Both the position numbers and the translations under genes were made by a program. The notes under the pieces are model-generated. The model saw only the letters and a list, made by a program, of their open reading frames with translations. It was not told the DNA's origin and did not search any database. A stretch of DNA of 15,504 nt from an uncultured Megasphaera sp. GTDB lineage: Bacteria > Bacillota > Negativicutes > Veillonellales > Megasphaeraceae. Position 1 is the stretch's first letter. Every line of letters begins with the position of its first letter. Location of the stretch: positions 1 to 15,504 of the forward strand of contig NZ_CATWFF010000032.1 of assembly GCF_958350005.1 (NCBI RefSeq). Direction: 5' to 3'. Positions 7,067-12,890 of this stretch are shown here, piece by piece.

Positions 7067-7810
7067 TTACGATTCGATAAATCGAATCTGTTTCTGCCTG
7101 GCCCCTTCTCTGGCACAGGATGTAATAATAGTGCCCGGACAAAGGGAAATCACTGTTCCCGGACCATAGGGATAAATATCAGCTGTCGTAATGACGCGGC
7201 TGTTGATCCGAACGGTCTTACTTGCTGGTACAGGAGCGGCCGGCGTTTCTGCACATGCTGCTGCCGGACCCATCGTCTCTTCCGGAAAGGCACCGATAGA
7301 AATACCATACTGCAGCAGCGTGCTGTAGTAGGACAGCACCTTCTGTACGTATGCCTGCGGCTCCCGGCCGGAAAACTTCTGTAATCCTGACAACATAAAA
7401 TGCACTGCCGCGCCTTCGGACAGGCACCGTTCCAGCCACAGCGTCTCAAAGGTATCGCTGATGCAAAGTGCCGCTTTGGCCGCAAAGGAACGGGAAACAA
7501 CGGGATAGACAGTCAGCGAATCCTGTAAGGGAAGATTCACCGACTTCGTCCGGTTTATAATCTGGCAGCACGGACAAAGACCGGTAATCTTTGTCCGTGT
7601 GCCCTGTGTCCATTCATCGGGGACGACAACGTATACATCATCCTTGCCAGACAGGCTGTGCAAAAAGGATTCGCATGGATCTTGAAAGGAATCGGAAAGG
7701 ATGACATATACACGGCGTTTGGCCTGTGTCTTTGCCTGCTTTTCCTCTTCCAGAACCTTACGGATAGCCCGCAGTACCAGTTCTTTAAATTCGTCTCCAT
7801 GGATATCCAC
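7067..7810 (-). CDS. microcompartment accessory protein, flavoprotein-like / eut hypothetical family
   Basis: A 247-residue protein placed between two shell genes. Residues 6-23 (DEFKELVLRAIRKVLEEE) form an amphipathic helix like an encapsulation peptide. The middle domain (about 32-172) begins RRVYVILSD and contains AAKAALCISDTFETLWLERCL (110-130). It resembles the hypothetical ethanolamine-utilisation proteins and flavoprotein-like proteins found in clostridial eut and glycyl radical loci. An Ala/Pro linker (181-197) leads to a C-terminal module (about 199-247) with VITTADI and GTIITSCAREGARQKQIRF. A CPCC cluster lies at 79-82. GTG 7808-7810 is the start, with GAGG 7 bases upstream; no in-frame ATG is better placed. 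Its function is unknown. A redox, cofactor or assembly role inside the shell is inference, and the family link is from memory of the pattern. Confidence 0.8.
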   Translation of the reverse strand: MDIHGDEFKELVLRAIRKVLEEEKQAKTQAKRRVYVILSDSFQDPCESFLHSLSGKDDVYVVVPDEWTQGTRTKITGLCPCCQIINRTKSVNLPLQDSLTVYPVVSRSFAAKAALCISDTFETLWLERCLSEGAAVHFMLSGLQKFSGREPQAYVQKVLSYYSTLLQYGISIGAFPEETMGPAAACAETPAAPVPASKTVRINSRVITTADIYPYGPGTVISLCPGTIITSCAREGARQKQIRFIES

Positions 7811-7830
7811 GCTATCACCTCGTCAGCTGA

Positions 7831-8109
7831 TTAGTCCAGATGAGGGAGAATCTTTTCAACATCCGTATGAGGACGGGGAATAACGTGTACCGATACGACT
7901 TCGCCAACGATTTTAGCCGATGCAGCACCTGCGTCAACAGCTGCTTTGACAGCGCCTACGTCGCCGCGAACCATAACCGTTACCAGGCCGGAACCGATTT
8001 TTTCATAGCCAATAAGCGTTACGTTAGCTGCTTTTACCATTGCGTCGGCAGCTTCGATGGAACCAACCAAACCTTTCGTTTCTACCATGCCTAATGCTTC
8101 GTTTGTCAT
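7831..8109 (-). CDS. BMC-H hexameric shell protein (copy 1)
   Basis: A 92-residue single BMC-domain shell protein, PduA-like, with edge Lys26 and pore loop KIGSG at 37-41. Small polar pores of this kind are thought to pass diols while retaining aldehyde. It is 88/92 identical to the BMC-H at 5730-6032 but lacks that protein's extra C-terminal residues. The start is ATG 8107-8109, with GGAGG 8 bases upstream. A five-residue longer version from 8124 would begin inside the ribosome site. It follows the largest gap in the operon (100 bases), which contains a hairpin. Confidence 0.96.
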   Translation of the reverse strand: MTNEALGMVETKGLVGSIEAADAMVKAANVTLIGYEKIGSGLVTVMVRGDVGAVKAAVDAGAASAKIVGEVVSVHVIPRPHTDVEKILPHLD

Positions 8110-8117
8110 GAGAATTT

Positions 8118-8122
8118 CCTCC
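8118..8122 (-). promoter_or_regulatory. ribosome binding site deciding the BMC-H start
   Basis: GGAGG on the minus strand, 8 bases from ATG 8107-8109. It overlaps the alternative in-frame ATG at 8122-8124, which is therefore rejected. Confidence 0.75.
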
Positions 8123-8131
8123 ATTTACTGC

Positions 8132-8157
8132 GGCCATACCATGTACGCTGTATAGCC
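8132..8157 (-). other. intra-operon hairpin upstream of BMC-H
   Basis: On the minus strand GGCTATAC (8150-8157) can pair with GTATGGCC (8132-8139) around a 10-base loop, 8 pairs with one T-G wobble. It lies in the 100-base gap between the BMC-T and BMC-H genes, about 10 bases ahead of the ribosome site. There is no T-run after it, so it is not a terminator. It could stabilise the shell-gene mRNA or mark a processing point. Confidence 0.4.
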
Positions 8158-8209
8158 GGCTACGTTTTATTTAAGTATTGAAATAATATGCTGTACAAAA
8201 CCGTCAGAC

Positions 8210-9022
8210 TTAGATGTACGGCGTCGTCGTCGATTTCGGTTCGTCGCCGAGAGCACCTAACAGTTTCTTGCCTACAGCAATAGCTGCTTTTACGGCCTGA
8301 CGAACAGCACCGGAGTCGCCGCTGAAGCAGAGAATAACTTCGTTGGAGAAGCTTGTGCCGTTTTTCGGCGAAGAGTACGCAACGACTTCAACATTAGCCG
8401 CTTTTACAGCCGTATCAGCCAGAACGACGCCGATGGCAGCCGGGCCGGCACAGGTCATGCCGAAGGCTTTGCCGAATTTGGCACCCAGTGCTTTTTCCAG
8501 GCAGTAGCTGGCACGGGCAGAGTACTGGAATTCGATATGGCCTGCATCATTTCCATAAACATCGCCAAAGTATTTCGGCAGTACCTGCAGTGCAATTTCT
8601 ACAGCCCGGCGAGCATCGGATACATCTTCAGCACCGATGAGGATTAACGAACCGTGGCCAGCGCCGCCTTTCGTATCGCGAGGCAGTTCAACGGAAATGA
8701 TTTCCGTATTCGTAGCTTTAACGGCGTCGTCAACAGCCATGATCTGCGGGCCTGCACCAATACGGCCGCCAATAATGCCGATGGAGCGGAACTTGCCCAG
8801 ATTCATGGATTCTTTCAGCATCGGATCGACGCTGGCAATAACCAGACCAATCGTATCGCCCAGGGACGTGCCGACAAATTCCGTTCTGCCGACGGAATGA
8901 TTGATGCCGGAAGCATCGCCTTTCGTCACCGGTTCAGCAGCAGGAGCTGCGGGAGCTGCAGCAGTTGCACCCAGTTCTGCCTTTACCTGGTTCATAACCT
9001 TTTCTAATAATTCCTGATCCAT
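8210..9022 (-). CDS. pduB: BMC-T tandem-domain shell protein (PduB-like)
   Basis: A 270-residue shell protein with two fused BMC domains (about 50-150 and 155-258), forming pseudohexameric trimers. The sequence resembles PduB: FVGTSLGDTIGLVIASVD near 49-66, GGRIGAGPQIMAVDDAVKA, PRDTKGGAGHGSLILIG (114-130), then SARASYCLEKALGAKFGKAFG and GPAAIGVVLADTAVKAANVE. The N-terminus (2-18, DQELLEKVMNQVKAELG) is an amphipathic helix followed by an Ala/Pro linker (19-31). This matches the PduB N-terminal extension known to tie shell to enzyme core. ATG 9020-9022 has AAGGAGG 6 bases upstream. It starts 21 bases after the activase gene, so the enzyme and shell parts of the operon are joined here. Confidence 0.95.
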   Translation of the reverse strand: MDQELLEKVMNQVKAELGATAAAPAAPAAEPVTKGDASGINHSVGRTEFVGTSLGDTIGLVIASVDPMLKESMNLGKFRSIGIIGGRIGAGPQIMAVDDAVKATNTEIISVELPRDTKGGAGHGSLILIGAEDVSDARRAVEIALQVLPKYFGDVYGNDAGHIEFQYSARASYCLEKALGAKFGKAFGMTCAGPAAIGVVLADTAVKAANVEVVAYSSPKNGTSFSNEVILCFSGDSGAVRQAVKAAIAVGKKLLGALGDEPKSTTTPYI

Positions 9023-9043
9023 AATGACCCTCCTTAAGGATGA

Positions 9044-9988
9044 TTACATGTCTTCATCGCCTATGCGGCAGCGCACGCCGGCCTGTTCCACAATAGGACG
9101 AAATTTTTCCAAGTCGTCATTGCCCAGAGACTGGACGCTCAGACGATTCATCTTATATTCACAGCCCATCATCTTGTACTTGTTTTCGCCAAGATTATGA
9201 TATGGCAGCAGATGAACGCACTTAACATTTCCCAGTGATGCCGCAAACCGGGCAATATCACCGATTTCCTGTTCGGAATAGTTAAATTTGGGAATGACAG
9301 GAACGCGAATGGTCAGCGGTGAAAATGCCGCAATCTGTTTCGCGTTATTCAAAATTAATTCATTGGACACACCTGTAAACAGGCGATGTTTTTCCGCATC
9401 CATGTGTTTAATATCCATGAGGATATGATCCACAAAGGGAATAACATCCCGTACATCACAGGGTTCTGCACAACCTTCCGTTTCAATAGCCGTATTCCAC
9501 CCCTGTGCCTTGCAGGCTTTCAGCAGCTCTCTGGAAAAATCAGACTGCATCAGCGGATCGCCGCCGGACAGTGTAACGCCGCCGCCGGAATGACGAAATG
9601 TGGAGCGATCCTTTTTCAGCACGTCAATCAGAGCACGGACGGTAATATGCTGTCCCTTCATAATCAGTGCCCCTGTGGGACACGCAGTGGCACAGTCGCC
9701 GTTGCCGGTACACCGGTCATAGGCAAAGTGCCGGACGCCATCTTCTGTAAATGTAACAGCATGCTGCCTGCAGACGCTTTCACAGCGTCTGCAATGCACA
9801 CATGCAGCCTGATTATACAAAACTACAGGTCGGCGGCGCTGCGATTCAGGATTGCTGCACCACCAGCAGGACAGGGGGCATCCTTTCAGGAAGACGATGG
9901 TTCTGATTCCAGGCCCGTCATTAAGCGAAAAGCGCTGAATATCAAAGATCTGGCCTTCCTGTTCATAATTTACAGTTACAACACTCAC
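9044..9988 (-). CDS. glycyl radical enzyme activase (radical SAM)
   Basis: A 314-residue PflA-family radical SAM protein that abstracts hydrogen from the C-terminal glycine of the adjacent dehydratase, using SAM and an electron from a reduced iron-sulfur cluster. The radical SAM motif CPLSCWWC gives Cys37, Cys41 and Cys44; the N-terminal IQRFSLNDGPGIRT (17-30) and GGGVTLSGGDP (135-145) are typical. A ferredoxin-type insertion has a complete first motif (Cys63, 66, 69, 73). In its second motif, CTGNGDCATACP, Asn96 occupies the usual second cysteine position (Cys93, Asn96, Cys99, Cys103). The start is GTG 9986-9988 with AGGAGG 9 bases upstream; no good in-frame ATG exists. It follows the dehydratase by 38 bases, the usual pairing. 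Confidence 0.95.
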   Translation of the reverse strand: MSVVTVNYEQEGQIFDIQRFSLNDGPGIRTIVFLKGCPLSCWWCSNPESQRRRPVVLYNQAACVHCRRCESVCRQHAVTFTEDGVRHFAYDRCTGNGDCATACPTGALIMKGQHITVRALIDVLKKDRSTFRHSGGGVTLSGGDPLMQSDFSRELLKACKAQGWNTAIETEGCAEPCDVRDVIPFVDHILMDIKHMDAEKHRLFTGVSNELILNNAKQIAAFSPLTIRVPVIPKFNYSEQEIGDIARFAASLGNVKCVHLLPYHNLGENKYKMMGCEYKMNRLSVQSLGNDDLEKFRPIVEQAGVRCRIGDEDM

Positions 9989-9997
9989 GGTGATTCC

Positions 9998-10003
9998 CCT
10001 CCT
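9998..10003 (-). promoter_or_regulatory. ribosome binding site supporting the GTG start of the activase
   Basis: A perfect AGGAGG on the minus strand, 9 bases before GTG 9986-9988. It supports initiation at GTG. Confidence 0.75.
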
Positions 10004-10026
10004 GGATACTCTCTTCTGCAGATGAA

Positions 10027-12612
10027 TTAGAAATTGTGTTCCGTTCTGCCGATAATATCATCCTGTACTTCTTTGGCCAGGGAAATAAACTGAGCACTGT
10101 AGCCGGCTACGCGGACAACCAGGTCTTTATGCTGTTCCGGATGAGCCTGGGCATCGCGAAGGGTTGCCTTGTCGATAACGTTGAACTGTACGTGCATGCC
10201 TTTGTTTTCGAAGTATGCGCGGCACAGTGCAGCAAAGCGTTTGAGGCCTTCGTCACCAGCCAATGCAGACGGGCTGAATTTCTGGTTGTACAGCGTGCCG
10301 TTGGAGAACGTTTCATGTTCCAGTTTGGCAACGGACATAGCAGCTGCTGTCGGGCCATTGGTATCACAACCTGCACGGGGCGATACGCCGTCGGCAAGCG
10401 GTGTCCATGCAAGACGGCCGTCCGGAAGAGGAGCAACGTCTTTACCAAAGAGTACGTTTGCCGATACAGGGTAGCAGCCTGCCTGGAACTGACCGCCGCG
10501 GGGATTCTTGTATTTCTGTACTTCGCGGGCATAAATCTGGCCGGCTTCACGGGTAATCTGGTCAACGAAGTCATCGTCGTTGCCGAACCAGGTCGTGTTT
10601 TCCATAATCCGTTTGATATTCTGATACTGTGCAGCATCAGCGCTGTTAGCCGGAGCTGCAGCCGTCGTCGTTACGCCAGCCTGCAGATCTTTCTGGAGCT
10701 GATTGATATCAATGCTGCCATTAGCAGAGAGAATCTTCTTGACAGCTTCGTAAATCTGGCGTTCATCCATGCCGGAAACAGGAGTGGAAGCAGCTGCGCA
10801 GCCTGTGCCGAACCATTCGTCGATCTTACCCGTCGGATCAGCATAGCCAAAGTTGTGATTCATAGCTTCATAGAGCTGTTCCATCGTAACTTCGCCTTTT
10901 TCGAAGACGTGTTTCTGAATAGCTGCGAAGGAGTCGCCATTATCAGCAACACCGAAAGCCTGCGGGCCTGTGAAGTTGTAAATAGCGCCGCCTTCCTGAA
11001 CGGATTTGCCGCGGCCGATGCAGTCGTCAACGAGGGCGGACAGGTACGGCAGGGGAGCCCGTTCCATATGTGCGTAGTCAACGCAGTTATCAGCTTCTGC
11101 CAGAAGTTTGACGAAGTATTCCATCTGTTTTTTATAAGCCAGCATCAGTTCGCCAAGGTTCTTGAAGTCTTTCATTTCGCCGGTCTTGGGCCCTAACTGT
11201 ACTTTGCCGTTGCGGCCATTGTGAAGGGTAATATCCAGGACTTTGGCAATATTGAAGAATGCAGCGTCATGCCAGCCTTCGGTTTTGTGCGGAACCTGCG
11301 GTTCTACGCAGCCGATGATGCAGTACTGACGGGCATCTTTCAAAGGAATGCCGCGGTTCATCATAGCCGGAATAATGACTTCGTCATTGTACATTGCCGG
11401 GTAGCCATAGCCGAGGCGGACGAGTTCGCACGCACGATAGAGGAATTCATCAGGAGTCTTGTTCCAGTACCGGATGGAGAAGGACGGAGCAGCCATGGCA
11501 ACGTGAGCAGCTGCATCGATCATCATGTACGACAGCGGGTTCGTAGCGTCTACGCCGTCTTCGTTCTGGCCGCCGCACTGAATGTTCTGGAAAATAGCAT
11601 AGCCGGCAAAAGCCTGGTCAGAAACAGCATCACGGGTTTTGTTCAGATCGTTGAATTTAATCCAGATGTTGTCGAGCAGTTCCTGTGCAAATTCCTGGCT
11701 AATCGATTTATCTGCTTCCAGGTACGGATACATATACTGGTCAAAACGTCCCGGAGAAATGGAGTGACCGCTCGATTCAATCTGAAGAATGAGCTGTACA
11801 AACCAGAATGCCTGCAGAGCTTCCCACCAGTTCGTTGCCGGGAATTCCGGAACGCGGCGGCAGTTGGCAGCCATCTGAATCAGTTCCTGTTTGCGGCCCG
11901 GATTCGTTTCGGAAGCAGCCAGTTTGTCGCACAGGTCCGCATAGCGGTGTGCATACGTAATCGCCGCTTTATAGGTAATGACGATAGCGTCATAGAAATG
12001 GCATTTTTTAATGTCGTCCGGAGACGTGCCGTCTAATTTTGCTTTGGCTGCTTCGGCTTCTTCAATAATGCCTTTGTAGCCTTTGGCCAGTACTTTGCCG
12101 TAGTCAACGCAGACGTGGCCAACACCGTTGAAGTAGTAGTTGCCGACAGTGAACACGCCGTTAGCCTGTGCATCGAGGCAGGGCTGAGACATGTACGACG
12201 TAGCCAGATCGCTCGTCGTTTTGCCCGGCCAGTACAGGAACGCGTCATGAAGACGTTTGGCCGTATCTTTCGGAATATCAAAGGGGTCAGCCATACGGGT
12301 AGCCATGGTGTCAAATTCTTTTTCTACCCAGTCAAAGGAAAATTCCGGATAAATCTGGCAGCCATGTACGCTTACCGTCAGGGAGCCTGCAATCAGTTCA
12401 TTATCACGAATAGCAATCGGGGTTTCCGTCAGGATCTTTTCTACTGCTTTGGCACGGCGAAGAATAATGGGCAGTCCTTCCGTTTCCTTATACGAAGCCG
12501 TAATCAGTTCTGCACGATCTGCTTCGACCGTCGGCGTAGCGTCATAAATTGCATTTTTTAACGCCTTAATTCGATCTGTAGGCTGAGTAAATCCTTTTGC
12601 TAATACATCCAT
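10027..12612 (-). CDS. glycyl radical 1,2-propanediol/glycerol dehydratase with internal insertion
   Basis: An 861-residue glycyl radical enzyme that removes water from a vicinal diol (1,2-propanediol to propanal, or glycerol to 3-hydroxypropanal) without B12. Key residues follow the Clostridium butyricum glycerol dehydratase, quoted from memory, with a constant +2 offset: His166 in NGVGHV, His283-Ser284 in SSGHSISPGRF, Cys435 and Glu437 in IIGCVEPQ, Asp449 in KTEGWHDAAFFN. The C-terminal radical site is Gly837 in VRVAGYSAQF, offset +74, so about 72 extra residues lie in between. They map to about 590-665 and include MDERQIYEAVKKILSANG (615-632) and TTTAAAPAN, resembling an encapsulation peptide. 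KTEGWHD separates it from choline lyase (CutC). It is the first gene after its promoter; ATG 12610-12612 has AAGGAGG 8 bases upstream. Propanediol is favoured over glycerol only by the PocR regulator and shell context. Confidence 0.95.
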   Translation of the reverse strand: MDVLAKGFTQPTDRIKALKNAIYDATPTVEADRAELITASYKETEGLPIILRRAKAVEKILTETPIAIRDNELIAGSLTVSVHGCQIYPEFSFDWVEKEFDTMATRMADPFDIPKDTAKRLHDAFLYWPGKTTSDLATSYMSQPCLDAQANGVFTVGNYYFNGVGHVCVDYGKVLAKGYKGIIEEAEAAKAKLDGTSPDDIKKCHFYDAIVITYKAAITYAHRYADLCDKLAASETNPGRKQELIQMAANCRRVPEFPATNWWEALQAFWFVQLILQIESSGHSISPGRFDQYMYPYLEADKSISQEFAQELLDNIWIKFNDLNKTRDAVSDQAFAGYAIFQNIQCGGQNEDGVDATNPLSYMMIDAAAHVAMAAPSFSIRYWNKTPDEFLYRACELVRLGYGYPAMYNDEVIIPAMMNRGIPLKDARQYCIIGCVEPQVPHKTEGWHDAAFFNIAKVLDITLHNGRNGKVQLGPKTGEMKDFKNLGELMLAYKKQMEYFVKLLAEADNCVDYAHMERAPLPYLSALVDDCIGRGKSVQEGGAIYNFTGPQAFGVADNGDSFAAIQKHVFEKGEVTMEQLYEAMNHNFGYADPTGKIDEWFGTGCAAASTPVSGMDERQIYEAVKKILSANGSIDINQLQKDLQAGVTTTAAAPANSADAAQYQNIKRIMENTTWFGNDDDFVDQITREAGQIYAREVQKYKNPRGGQFQAGCYPVSANVLFGKDVAPLPDGRLAWTPLADGVSPRAGCDTNGPTAAAMSVAKLEHETFSNGTLYNQKFSPSALAGDEGLKRFAALCRAYFENKGMHVQFNVIDKATLRDAQAHPEQHKDLVVRVAGYSAQFISLAKEVQDDIIGRTEHNF

Positions 12613-12702
12613 ACGTAAAGCCTCCTTATATCAGTTCACAAACGTAGTCATCAAATTGCTTCCAGTTTGACAGTTTGCACGATTTGCAATTCGATGTTTC
12701 GA

Positions 12703-12717
12703 GATGATTATATCATC
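12703..12717. promoter_or_regulatory. palindrome over the -10 region of the dehydratase promoter
   Basis: GATGAT-TAT-ATCATC, a perfect 6-3-6 inverted repeat that includes the TATAAT box of the minus-strand promoter. A regulator or repressor bound here would block RNA polymerase. No known operator was matched. Confidence 0.4.
12707..12715 (-). promoter_or_regulatory. extended -10 promoter of the microcompartment operon
   Basis: TGATATAAT on the minus strand, a consensus TATAAT (12707-12712) with the TGn extension. The -35 region 17 bases upstream is poor, as expected for an activator-dependent promoter such as one driven by an AraC-type protein. Transcription would start near 12700, leaving a leader of about 88 bases before the dehydratase ATG. 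Confidence 0.55.
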
Positions 12718-12743
12718 AAACAATGCAACTTAATTATTCCCCC

Positions 12744-12764
12744 AAATAATAAATGCGATTATTT
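12744..12764. repeat. inverted repeat upstream of the operon promoter
   Basis: AAATAAT (12744-12750) and ATTATTT (12758-12764), a perfect 7-base inverted repeat with a 7-base centre. It is centred about 54 bases upstream of the predicted transcription start, a usual place for an activator site. Confidence 0.35.
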
Positions 12765-12781
12765 TGATATATCTATAGCAT

Positions 12782-12809
12782 TTTTTTGAAACTGTCACTT
12801 TTTTGAAAC
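12782..12809 (-). repeat. two tandem 11-base repeats, candidate AraC-type operator
   Basis: On the minus strand GTTTCAAAAAA occurs at 12799-12809 and again at 12782-12792, a 17-base period. AraC-family activators bind direct repeats, and the pair lies about 80-110 bases upstream of the predicted operon start. It also lies in the A/T-rich tail just past the metK terminator, so chance is possible. Confidence 0.35.
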
Positions 12810-12860
12810 AAAAAAAGCTGCCAGTTGTGAAAAAAGATACGTTCTTTCACAACTGGCAGC
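12810..12860 (-). terminator. intrinsic terminator of metK
   Basis: A perfect 16-base stem, GCTGCCAGTTGTGAAA (12817-12832) with TTTCACAACTGGCAGC (12845-12860) and a 12-base loop. On the minus strand it is followed directly by a run of T (12810-12816). It begins 30 bases past the metK stop codon and separates the regulator-metK unit from the dehydratase promoter. Confidence 0.9.
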
Positions 12861-12890
12861 AATAAACCGCCATACTGCAGGGGCTGCGTA

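Noticed and set aside
10036..11196. 386-residue open frame on the plus strand
   Set aside because: A shadow of the dehydratase gene; Cys/Arg/Phe-rich composition without motifs, while the minus strand has all active-site residues.
10027..12612. Choline trimethylamine-lyase (CutC) as identity of the glycyl radical enzyme
   Set aside because: The segment after GCVEPQ reads PHKTEGWHDAAFFN, as in diol dehydratases; the PocR regulator and PduB-like shell also point to diols.
12822..12855. TTGTGAAA...TTTCACAA resembling a Rex (NADH-sensing) operator
   Set aside because: The half-sites are separated by 12 bases, too far for Rex, and they belong to a longer perfect stem followed by a T-run, which is a terminator.
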